A stretch of 16,550 bases of DNA from Planctomycetes bacterium UBA2386 (GTDB lineage: Bacteria; Planctomycetota; UBA1135; UBA2386). The translations under genes and the position numbers were made by a program. The notes below the pieces were generated by a model. The model was not told the origin of the DNA, made no database searches, and worked only from the letters and a program-made list of their open reading frames with translations. Positions 1 through 7,056 of the stretch are shown piece by piece (position 1 is the first letter of the stretch; the number at the start of each line of letters is the position of its first letter). The DNA is taken from the NCBI GenBank assembly GCA_002343845.1, contig DDSQ01000194.1, positions 3,748-20,297 on the forward strand, read 5' to 3'.

Positions 1-18
1 GCCGCGCCCCTGCGCGGC
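1..18 (-). terminator. Hairpin downstream of the secreted beta-propeller gene, possible terminator
   Basis: A perfect inverted repeat lies just beyond the stop codon of the minus-strand gene: GCCGCGC (1-7), loop CCCT, GCGCGGC (12-18). A 7-bp all-GC stem with a 4-base loop, 13 bases after the stop, is where an intrinsic terminator would lie. The T-run that would complete it would be outside the window, so the call is incomplete. Confidence 0.4.
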
Positions 19-31
19 GCCCCTGGTCGGC

Positions 32-1465
32 TCAGTAGCCGATGACGAAGTTGAGGCCGTTGCTCGACGCGTAGCCGAGCGGGGTCGCGAGCGACAGCGA
101 AGCGCCCTGCGTCGAGATCAACGCATTGGCGAGGCTCGGCGTGTTCGGGATGCCGAGCAGGAAGTTGCTCGTGCCGCTGACGACCGGGCCGCCATTGAAG
201 ACGCCGATTTCGAGGAGGTTGTAGAGGAAGCAGCCGGGCATCCCATCGGCGGTGAGGTCGATGCCGCCGGGGATCGCGGTGTAGCCGATCCCGACGAAAC
301 CGATCGGGGAGACAACCGGAACGTTCGTCACGTCGAGCGAGAAGTTCGTGTTGCCGATGACCGGCAGGCCGACGGCGGCGAGACCGAGTCCGTCACAGCC
401 GGTGCCGAACGTGGCCGTGCTCGCCAGCGGCGCCACGGTGAACTGGAACGCCTGGATGCCCTGGTTGGTCGACATCGCGTAGAGCACCGCGGTGTTGCCG
501 ATGACCGGGCCCCAGCACACCGAGCCCACGCCGTTGCCGTTCGCGGCGAGTGTGCCGGTGGTGTTGTTGCCCTGCGCGAGCACCTTCGGTGCGGCTGGCA
601 CCGAGATGTCGAGCACCGTGACCTGCGAGTTGTTGGAGTCGATCAGCGCGAGCACGGGGCGCCCGAGGATCGTGGTGTAGTCGAGCGGGCGCCGCGCGGC
701 GCCGCCCACGTTGATCGACGCGTCGACCGTCGCCGAGGGGACCGACGTGTCGAACGTGGTCATGCGGGCCGGGCCGCCCGCGCTGCCCTGGTTGCCGATC
801 AGCGTGTCGTCGTCGACGAACGTCAGGCCGAGCCGGTAGTCGTTCGAGGTCAGGGTCGTGCCCCCGACCGACGTGAACGCCGTGCCGGCGTTGGTCGCGT
901 CGACCGTGCCGACCAGGAACTGGCTGTTGCCGGTCGTGGCCGAGCCCGAAGCCGCGAACTTCCCCGACGGGTAGAGCCCGCGCACCGCGAACGAGTCGCC
1001 GACGCGGGGCAGCAGGCCGGTGCTCGTGTAGGCCAGCGTCGCCGGAGTCGCCGGGCCGAGGGCTTCCGCGGCCCACGCGTAGACCTTGAAGGGCAGGGCC
1101 GCCGTCGTGGCGAGGTTCGCCACGTAGATGGCGCCATCGTCGCCAACGTCGATCATGCTCACGACGAACGTGCCGCCCGTGATCCCGGTCATGTCGAAGG
1201 GAGTCGCGAGGTTGGCGCCGGTCACGCCAGACAGCACTTGGATGCTGGTCGGGGCCGTGCGCGACACGAGCAGCAGGTTGCCCGTCGTCGGGTTGTAGGC
1301 GAGGCCACGTTCGTTGTTGGCAGTGCCCAGGAACGGGTAGGTGCCGGGAGCGATCCAGCCGCCGGTGCCGAATCCCGGCAGCGGCGTCAACGTCGCTTGG
1401 GCGAGGGCATCGGTGGCGGTGAGAAGCGCGGCGACCGCGCAGAGCATCGAGGAAGTGCGGAGCAT
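32..1465 (-). CDS. Secreted beta-propeller-like protein with planctomycete-type C-terminal module (DUF4623-like)
   Basis: The protein is 477 aa and is probably exported. The chosen start is the ATG at 1465 because it opens directly on a signal peptide: MLRTSS, then a hydrophobic stretch, then a likely signal peptidase I site after DALAQ at residue 23. The frame stays open upstream to 1636, but that part is Arg/Pro-rich and looks non-coding. Residues about 24-345 are rich in Gly, Thr and short beta-strands (NNERGLAYNPTTGNLLLVSR, then a GVTG...TGITGGTF region) and recall the DUF4623 beta-propeller type; this match is from memory. From about residue 350 a separate module begins with FGTGCDGLG, contains a second Cys (GMPGCFLYN) and ends in SNGLNFVIGY. 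I link this module to secreted planctomycete proteins, where it may anchor or fold at the C-terminus. No catalytic motif was seen. There is no clear Shine-Dalgarno. Function unknown. Confidence 0.85.
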   Translation of the reverse strand: MLRTSSMLCAVAALLTATDALAQATLTPLPGFGTGGWIAPGTYPFLGTANNERGLAYNPTTGNLLLVSRTAPTSIQVLSGVTGANLATPFDMTGITGGTFVVSMIDVGDDGAIYVANLATTAALPFKVYAWAAEALGPATPATLAYTSTGLLPRVGDSFAVRGLYPSGKFAASGSATTGNSQFLVGTVDATNAGTAFTSVGGTTLTSNDYRLGLTFVDDDTLIGNQGSAGGPARMTTFDTSVPSATVDASINVGGAARRPLDYTTILGRPVLALIDSNNSQVTVLDISVPAAPKVLAQGNNTTGTLAANGNGVGSVCWGPVIGNTAVLYAMSTNQGIQAFQFTVAPLASTATFGTGCDGLGLAAVGLPVIGNTNFSLDVTNVPVVSPIGFVGIGYTAIPGGIDLTADGMPGCFLYNLLEIGVFNGGPVVSGTSNFLLGIPNTPSLANALISTQGASLSLATPLGYASSNGLNFVIGY

Positions 1466-1498
1466 GTTGGGCAGGGGTTCTGGTGGCAGGAGCGATCT

Positions 1499-1518
1499 CG
1501 GGCGCCACGCGGCGCCCG
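1499..1518. other. Perfect 8-bp inverted repeat between divergent genes
   Basis: CGGGCGCC (1499-1506), loop ACGC, GGCGCCCG (1511-1518). It lies 34 bases upstream of the start of the minus-strand secreted protein gene, inside the roughly 200-base divergent spacer. It could be a hairpin in that gene's leader or an operator, but in DNA this GC-rich such a palindrome may also be chance. Nothing else clearly promoter-like was seen in this spacer. Confidence 0.35.
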
Positions 1519-1665
1519 CCTTGTCGGCCATGGAGATCGCGAGGAGGCGACAAGGTGGCGACGAGTCCGCATGGCGTCCAGCCCCTTGCGCACGCCGTCG
1601 ATGCGGTCGGCCGAACGCTGGCCACGTCGCCAGCATCGAGGCATAGTGCGCCGCCCTCCTCCGCC

Positions 1666-2928
1666 ATGCCTGCCCTCACCCGTCACATCGGACTTTCCCT
1701 CGGCGCCGACATCTGCTGGCCGCTCGCGTTCGAACAGATCCTCGCCGACGCCAAGCTCGAACTGAAGGTCGGCAAGGACGTGCTGAAGTTCGCGTGCGAG
1801 CGCGTGACCCTCGAGCCGTACGCGCTGCAGCAGGGCTGCAAGTACGACGTCGTCGTCGATCGACTCACGCATTGGCTCGCGCTGCAGCGCGAGTGGATCA
1901 AGAAGTCGATCCTGATGGACGGCCTCTACGTCTACAACAACCCGTGGTCGGTGCAGAGCTACGAGAAGCACTCGACCTACTGCGCGATGACGGCGCTCGG
2001 CATGCCGATCCCGCCGACGCTGATGGTGCCGCAGAAGAACTACGAGCCGAAGCCCGACCTCGAGTTCACGCTGAAGGCCTACGCGCGCCACTTCGACCTC
2101 GGCAAGCTCGGCCAGCAGATCGGCTATCCGCTGTTCATGAAGCCGTACGACGGCGGCGGCTGGCAGGGCGTCACCAAGATCGACGACGAGAAGGCGCTGC
2201 GCGCCACCTACGAGCAGAGCGACAAGTGGCTGATGCACCTGCAGCAGGCGGTCGCCGGCTTCGACCTGTTCGTGCGCGCGGTCGGCATCGGCCCGCAGGT
2301 GCGCGTCATCAAGTACGACGCCAGCCAGCCGCTGCACGGGCGCTACACGACGGCGCGCAACTTCTGCAGCACGGAGGAGGAGCAGGTGATGGTGGACACC
2401 TGCCTGACCATCAACAGCTTCTTCGGCTGGGACTTCAACAGCTGCGAGGCGCTGCGCAAGGGCGGCACGTTCTACCCGATCGACTTCGCCAACCCGTGCC
2501 CCGACAACCAGGTGAACTCGATCCACTACCACTGGCCGTGGTACGTGACCAGCAACCTGAAGTGGGCGATCTTCTGCGCCGCCACCAAGCGGCCGATGCG
2601 CAAGACGCTCGACTTCGAGCCCTTCTACGCGATCGCGCGGAAGGACCTGCCGTACCGCGAGAAGCTCGCCGCCTATGCGAAGATCGCGCGTGAGCGCCTG
2701 GCCGCCGACTCCTTCGCCGAGTTCGCGCAGAAGCACCTGCGGCCGCTCGAAGACGCGGCGCGGGCCTGGTTCCGCAGCGATCGCTGCAAGGAAGCGATCA
2801 CCAAGAAGGTCACCCACATGTATCCCGCGCACGAGGTCGCCGACTTCTCGGCACGGTTCTTCGAGCTGGTCAAGCAATCGGTCGCCGACCAGGAACAGGA
2901 CGTTCGCGGCAAGGAGCAGAAGAAGTGA
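1666..2928 (+). CDS. ATP-grasp domain protein (RimK/ligase-like)
   Basis: The protein is 420 aa, cytoplasmic, with no signal or membrane segment. ATP-grasp enzymes join a carboxylate to an amine or similar nucleophile through an acyl-phosphate. The fold is suggested by the nucleotide-binding segment LFMKPYDGGGWQGV (residues 156-169, likely ATP lysine K159 followed by the flexible Gly-rich loop), by RVIKYDA near residue 213, and by FYPIDFANPCPD (269-280), where D273 and N276 sit where the family has its metal-binding acidic-x-x-Asn ligands. The N-terminus (IGLSLGADICWP) fits a pre-ATP-grasp Rossmann-like domain; the C-terminal 100 residues are helical and charged. The start at ATG 1666 has no Shine-Dalgarno. 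An in-frame GTG at 1555 is preceded by GAGGAGG (1541-1547) but would add 37 Pro/Ser/Ala-rich residues with weak third-position GC bias, so 1666 is preferred. The stop overlaps the start of the esterase gene by 4 bases (GTGA), so the two are probably coupled. The substrate cannot be read from the sequence. Confidence 0.85.
   Translation: MPALTRHIGLSLGADICWPLAFEQILADAKLELKVGKDVLKFACERVTLEPYALQQGCKYDVVVDRLTHWLALQREWIKKSILMDGLYVYNNPWSVQSYEKHSTYCAMTALGMPIPPTLMVPQKNYEPKPDLEFTLKAYARHFDLGKLGQQIGYPLFMKPYDGGGWQGVTKIDDEKALRATYEQSDKWLMHLQQAVAGFDLFVRAVGIGPQVRVIKYDASQPLHGRYTTARNFCSTEEEQVMVDTCLTINSFFGWDFNSCEALRKGGTFYPIDFANPCPDNQVNSIHYHWPWYVTSNLKWAIFCAATKRPMRKTLDFEPFYAIARKDLPYREKLAAYAKIARERLAADSFAEFAQKHLRPLEDAARAWFRSDRCKEAITKKVTHMYPAHEVADFSARFFELVKQSVADQEQDVRGKEQKK
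2911..2916 (+). promoter_or_regulatory. Ribosome binding site of the esterase gene
   Basis: AAGGAG lies inside the last codons of the ATP-grasp gene, 8 bases before the GTG at 2925. It supports that GTG as the start and translational coupling across the GTGA overlap. Confidence 0.6.
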
Positions 2929-3677
2929 GCAAGCACAAGATCAGCTGGAAGTCTCCCGCCCTCGGCGGCCGCGAGATCACCTTCGTCCGCTACGGCGTCT
3001 CGGGCACGCCGCTGCTGCTGTTCCCGACCGCCGGCGGCGACGCCGAGGAACCCGAGCGCTTCCACATGATCAGCGCGATCGGTGACTTCCTGAAGGACCT
3101 GCGGCTCAAGGTCTACGTCGTCGATTCGATCGCCGGACAAGCCTGGCTCAAGGAGTGCAAGACGCTCGAGCAGGCAGCTCTCGCGCAGAACCGCTTCGAT
3201 CGCTGCATCCGCGACGAGGTGGTGCCGGCGATCCTGCGCGACTGCGGCGGCAACCCGGGCCTGATCTGGACCGCGGGCGCTTCGATCGGCGCCTTCAACG
3301 CGCTGGCGGCGGTGTGCCGCCATCCCGACGTGTTCGGCAAGGCCATCTGCCTGTCGGGCACCTACAACATGAACAAGTTCCTCGAGGGCAAGATCACCCG
3401 CGAGTACCGCGAGAGTTCGCCGATCGACTTCGTGCCCAGCCTGAACGGCAAGCAGCTCGATCTGTTGAAGCAGCGCTTCATCCTGCTCGCGCACGGCCTC
3501 GGCGACTTCGAGGAGCCGGCGCAGAGCTGGAAGGTCGAGCGCGTGCTGGGGCCCAAGGGCATCCCGAACCGCGTCGACGAGTGGGGCAAGGAGTGGCGCC
3601 ACGACTGGGTGACGTGGCGCAAGATGCTGCCGCAGTTCCTCGGCGAACTGCTGCCGGCGAAGAGCGTCACCGCCTGA
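2925..3677 (+). CDS. Alpha/beta-hydrolase-fold putative esterase (COG4947-like)
   Basis: The protein is 250 aa, cytoplasmic, a predicted serine hydrolase. The nucleophile elbow GASIG places the catalytic serine at S120. The C-terminal GLGDFEEP offers an acid (D194 or a following Glu). The segment WRHDWVTWRKMLPQFL holds the probable catalytic H226 and matches the ending I recall for the small esterase family of COG4947 (HDW..W..MLP). The early segment LLLFPTAGGDAEE fits the strand and oxyanion loop of the fold. The GTG start overlaps the upstream stop (GTGA) and has a good Shine-Dalgarno at 2911-2916. Pairing with an ATP-grasp enzyme suggests that it hydrolyses or transfers an acyl or peptide product of that enzyme; this is inference. 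The gene ends 9 bases from the convergent glgC. Confidence 0.85.
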   Translation: MSKHKISWKSPALGGREITFVRYGVSGTPLLLFPTAGGDAEEPERFHMISAIGDFLKDLRLKVYVVDSIAGQAWLKECKTLEQAALAQNRFDRCIRDEVVPAILRDCGGNPGLIWTAGASIGAFNALAAVCRHPDVFGKAICLSGTYNMNKFLEGKITREYRESSPIDFVPSLNGKQLDLLKQRFILLAHGLGDFEEPAQSWKVERVLGPKGIPNRVDEWGKEWRHDWVTWRKMLPQFLGELLPAKSVTA

Positions 3678-3689
3678 GCGGCGCGCTCA
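3675..3689. terminator. Palindrome holding both convergent stop codons, possible bidirectional terminator
   Basis: TGAGCG (3675-3680), GCG, CGCTCA (3684-3689) is a perfect inverted repeat. Its two ends are the TGA stop of the esterase and the TGA stop of glgC on the other strand. It lies exactly at the convergent junction, but the stem is only 6 bp with a 3-base loop, and no T-run follows on either strand. Confidence 0.3.
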
Positions 3690-4925
3690 CTTCCACTTGT
3701 AGCCGCGGGCGACGACGCTGATCCCGCTCGACGAGACCGTGAAGCGCTTCTCGTCGGCGGCGCGGTCGTAGCCGATCACCGTGCCGTCGGGGACCTCGTT
3801 CCACTTGTCGACGATCACGCGCCGGAGCTTGCAGTGTTTGCCGATGCGCGCGCCGCGCATCACGATGCACTCGTCGAGCTGGCTGTGCTCGTCGACGTAG
3901 ACGAGGTTGCTGAGCAGCGAGCGCCGCACCTTGGCGCCTGACACCACGACGCCGGGCGCGAGCAGCGTGTCCTGCACCTCGGCGCGGCGGCCTTCGCCGC
4001 TCTCCGAGAACACCGTCTTCGCCGGCGGGTCGTTGTGCCACAGCGTGTAGGTGGGCCAGTCCTTGCGGTAGAGGTTGAGCTGCGGCTTGACGTTGCAGAG
4101 GTCCATGTTGGCCTCGAAGTAGGCCTCGATGGTGCCGACGTCGCGCCAGTACGGCGCCTCGTCGCCGGGCAGCCCGCGGAACGAGTGCGCGAAGACGGGG
4201 ACCTGGTGGATCATCCGCGGGATCACGTGGTGGCCGAAGTCGCCGCCCTGTCCTTCCGGCATCGCGTTGTCCTCGCGCAGCCGCTTGACCAGTTCCTTGC
4301 GTTCGAACACGTAGATGCCCATCGACGCGAGGCACCAGCCGGGTTGGCCAGGGATCTGCGGGGCGTCCTGCTTGGGCTTCTCGACGAAGCCGGTGACGCG
4401 GCCGTCGGCAGCGATCTGCAGGATGCCGAAGCTCGATGCCTCTTCGACGCGCACGCGAACTGCGCCGATCGTCAACGCCGCCTGGTGCTCGACGTGCTCG
4501 CGCAGCATGTCGCGGTAGTCCATCTGGTAGATGTGGTCGCCCGACAGCACGATGACGTTCGGCGGATCCCAGTCCTCGACCGAGTCGAGGTTGTGGAAGA
4601 TCGCATCGGCGGTGCCGCGGTACCACTTGCCGACCGAGACGTGGTGCGGCGGGCTGCAGGTGATCCACTGCTCGAGTCGCCGCGGCAGGAAGTTCCAGCC
4701 GAAGCGGATGTGCTCCTCGAGCGAGCGCGCCTGGTACTGCGTCAGCAGGTGGATGCGGCGCAGCCCCGAGTGGATGCAGTTGCTGAGCGTGAAGTCGATG
4801 ATCCGGTAGCAGCCGCCGAACGGCACCGCGGGCTTGGCGCGGTGGAGCGTCAGGGGCTTCAGGCGGCTGCCCTCGCCGCCGGCGAGGACGAAGACGAGTG
4901 TGTTCCGGAGGTCCAGGTTGACCAT
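3687..4925 (-). CDS. glgC: Glucose-1-phosphate adenylyltransferase (ADP-glucose pyrophosphorylase)
   Basis: The enzyme makes ADP-glucose and pyrophosphate from ATP and glucose-1-phosphate, the first committed step of bacterial glycogen synthesis. The protein is 412 aa, normal for GlgC. The N-terminal nucleotidyltransferase domain shows GGEGSRLKPLT (16-26), RAKPAVPFGG, RIIDFTLSNCIHSGLRRI, LTQYQARSLEEHI, GTADAIFHNLD and the catalytic-Asp segment VLSGDHIYQMDY. FVEKP carries the sugar-phosphate lysine, followed by LASMGIYVFE. The C-terminal part is a left-handed beta-helix type domain (SNLVYVDEHSQLDECIVMRGARIG), the usual site of allosteric effects. The start is the ATG at 4925, just before NLDLRNTLVFVLAGG. 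An upstream ATG at 4979 and the open frame to 5168 would add only Pro/Ser-rich sequence. There is no Shine-Dalgarno. It is divergent from the glycogen operon across about 205 bases and converges on the esterase. Confidence 0.97.
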   Translation of the reverse strand: MVNLDLRNTLVFVLAGGEGSRLKPLTLHRAKPAVPFGGCYRIIDFTLSNCIHSGLRRIHLLTQYQARSLEEHIRFGWNFLPRRLEQWITCSPPHHVSVGKWYRGTADAIFHNLDSVEDWDPPNVIVLSGDHIYQMDYRDMLREHVEHQAALTIGAVRVRVEEASSFGILQIAADGRVTGFVEKPKQDAPQIPGQPGWCLASMGIYVFERKELVKRLREDNAMPEGQGGDFGHHVIPRMIHQVPVFAHSFRGLPGDEAPYWRDVGTIEAYFEANMDLCNVKPQLNLYRKDWPTYTLWHNDPPAKTVFSESGEGRRAEVQDTLLAPGVVVSGAKVRRSLLSNLVYVDEHSQLDECIVMRGARIGKHCKLRRVIVDKWNEVPDGTVIGYDRAADEKRFTVSSSGISVVARGYKWK

Positions 4926-5130
4926 TGCGCGTGGCGGCGGGGGGTGGACGCCGAGCGGGACTGCAGAGGATGCATCCATCGGCGCGTCCGCGACAGGGCT
5001 TGATGCCGAATCGCGCGACGAAGGAACGTTGATACCGGAGGGTGGCGACGTAGGCTCCGCCGTTCCCACTCGCGGGCCCGCCTCGATCGTGAAGTCCTCG
5101 GTTCGTCCTGCCGCAACGTCGGCGCCGGTC
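4926..5130. promoter_or_regulatory. Divergent spacer between glgC and the glycogen operon
   Basis: These 205 bases must hold the promoters of glgC (minus) and of the debranching-GH57-fusion operon (plus), so they are the natural place for shared control. I could not find a convincing -35/-10 pair or operator in either direction. Reading frames run across the spacer on both strands, but the translations are Pro/Ser/Arg-rich and resemble no protein. Confidence 0.45.
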
Positions 5131-7056
5131 GTGCGAACGCTGCCCCGCGACGCCGAGTGGTTGCTCACCGACGGTGCTGGCGGCTACGCCTGTGGCACGG
5201 CGGAGGACCTGCCGTCCCGTCGCTACCACGGATTGTGGTTGGCCCGGCTGGCGGGTGGGCGGCGCCACTGCGTCGTGGCGGGACTCGACGAGCGCATCGT
5301 CGACGGCGACGCCGTGCGCTTCCTCGCCCATGTCGCCTGGCGCGACGGCGCCCGGTCGCTGCCGCAGGCCGAGGTCGCGTTCGCGCACCAGCCCTTGCCG
5401 GCGTGGACGTTCCGGGGACCGGGGTTCGAACTGGTGCGCACGGTCGCGCTGCAGCGCGCCGCACCGGGGCGGGACGCATGCTGCCTCGTGCGTTGGCGCA
5501 ATCGTGGGCCGACGGTCGTGCGCCTGCACGTGCGGCCGCTGCTCGGCTGGTGCGACGCCGACCACCTGCCGCCAGCCGACGAACGCTTCGATGCGACCCT
5601 GCACGCACGCGGCGCGTCGTGGGGCGTGCGGCCGAACTCGTCGCTGCCGATGTTGTGGCTCACCGCCGATGGCGTCGCGGCGTTCCGCAGCGATGCGGCG
5701 TGGTACCGCGGCGTGCACTTCGCGATCGACCAGGAGCGCGGCTACGACCACGTCGGCGATCGTTGGACCCCGGGCGTGCTCGAGCTCGAACTCGGACCGG
5801 GTGCGGAGGCGACCGTCGCCTTCGCGCTGGCCACGCCGTGCGAAGCGCCCGCGGCTGCGTTCGACGCGGCCGCGGCCGCCGCGGATCTCGCGCATCGCGA
5901 CGTGCTCGCCGCCGCCGACCCGCGCACGGCGGCGTTGGCGCGCACCGCCGACGACTTCCTCTACCGAGCCGACGGCGGGCGGCTGGGCGTGCTCGCCGGC
6001 TTCCCGTGGTTCTCCGAGTGGGGGCGCGACGTGTTCGTGGCGCTGCCGGGGCTCACGCTGGCGCGGGGCCGCGCCGATCTCGCCGCCGAAGTGCTGCGCT
6101 CGGCGCTGCCGTTCCTGCGCGACGGGCTGCTGCCCAACATCTACGGCAGCTCGCCAGACGACAGCCACTACGACTCGTGCGATGCGGCGCTGTGGTTCTC
6201 GCTCGCCGTGCAGCGCTTCGCCGACGCCGGCGGGGACAGCCAGCTCGTGCGCGACGATCTGGTGCCAGCCCTCGTCTGCATCGCGCGCGCCTACGAACGC
6301 GGCACCGGGCTCGGACTGCGCGTCGACAAGGACGGCCTGCTCGCCGCCGGGCGTGTCGATCTGAACGCCACCTGGATGGACGCGCGCATCGGCACGGTGC
6401 CGGTCACGCCGCGCGCCGGGCGTCCGGTCGAGATCCAGGCGCTGTGGCATTCGCTGCTGGTGTTCCTCGCCGAGCGCGATGCCGCCTCGTGGCAGGCCCT
6501 GCGCGATCGCTGTGGCAAGTCGTTCGTCCGGCACTTCTGGCTCGCCGACGGCGGCTACCTGGCCGATCGCGTCGACGACGGCAAGGCCGACCGCACGGTG
6601 CGCCCGAACATGGTGATCGCCGCGGCGCTGCCGCGCGGGCCGTGGACGCGGGAGCAGCGGGCCGCGGTCGTGGCGAAGGCGCGCGGCGAACTGCTGACGC
6701 CGGTCGGCTTGCGCACGTTGTCGCCGCTCGACCCGGCCTACCGCAGTCGCTACTTCGGCGACACCGTCGCGCGCGACGGCGCCTACCACCAAGGCACGGC
6801 CTGGCCGTGGCTTCTGGGCTACTTCGTCGAAGCAGCGCTGGCGGCAGCCGCGCCGGCCGATCGCGCCGCCGAGCGCGTGGCGCTGCGCGGATGGCTCGCG
6901 GGGCTCATGACCGAACTCGATCGCGCGGGCATCGACCACGTCAGCGAGGTGTTCGACGGCGACCCGCCGCACCGGCCCGGCGGCACGTTCGCGCAGGCGT
7001 GGAACAGCGGCGAACTGCTGCGCGCGGCGGCGCTGCTCGCGGAGACGGGCGCGTGA
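5131..7056 (+). CDS. Glycogen debranching enzyme, amylo-alpha-1,6-glucosidase type (GH133)
   Basis: The enzyme removes alpha-1,6 branch points of glycogen, so that phosphorylase can continue. The protein is 641 aa from GTG 5131, close to the family norm. The N-terminal domain opens with EWLLTDGAGGYACGT (9-23) and RRYHGLWLARL, the hallmark of the archaeal/bacterial GDE N-terminal domain. The C-terminal (alpha/alpha)6 domain has GFPWFSEWGRDVFVALPGL (from about residue 290), TWMDARIG (D417), RPVEIQALW (431-439) and GTAWPWLLGYF, all typical of GH133. The start is uncertain: there is no in-frame ATG, an in-frame GTG at 5089 adds 14 residues, and neither site has a Shine-Dalgarno. 5131 was chosen because similarity begins right after it. 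The stop overlaps the GH57 start by 4 bases (GTGA). First gene of the operon. Confidence 0.93.
   Translation: MRTLPRDAEWLLTDGAGGYACGTAEDLPSRRYHGLWLARLAGGRRHCVVAGLDERIVDGDAVRFLAHVAWRDGARSLPQAEVAFAHQPLPAWTFRGPGFELVRTVALQRAAPGRDACCLVRWRNRGPTVVRLHVRPLLGWCDADHLPPADERFDATLHARGASWGVRPNSSLPMLWLTADGVAAFRSDAAWYRGVHFAIDQERGYDHVGDRWTPGVLELELGPGAEATVAFALATPCEAPAAAFDAAAAAADLAHRDVLAAADPRTAALARTADDFLYRADGGRLGVLAGFPWFSEWGRDVFVALPGLTLARGRADLAAEVLRSALPFLRDGLLPNIYGSSPDDSHYDSCDAALWFSLAVQRFADAGGDSQLVRDDLVPALVCIARAYERGTGLGLRVDKDGLLAAGRVDLNATWMDARIGTVPVTPRAGRPVEIQALWHSLLVFLAERDAASWQALRDRCGKSFVRHFWLADGGYLADRVDDGKADRTVRPNMVIAAALPRGPWTREQRAAVVAKARGELLTPVGLRTLSPLDPAYRSRYFGDTVARDGAYHQGTAWPWLLGYFVEAALAAAAPADRAAERVALRGWLAGLMTELDRAGIDHVSEVFDGDPPHRPGGTFAQAWNSGELLRAAALLAETGA

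Noticed and set aside
3667..6972. A 1101-codon minus-strand open frame spanning the debranching gene and glgC
   Set aside because: It overlaps glgC in another frame and has Arg/Ala/Pro-rich low-complexity translation with no motifs; a shadow of GC-rich coding DNA.
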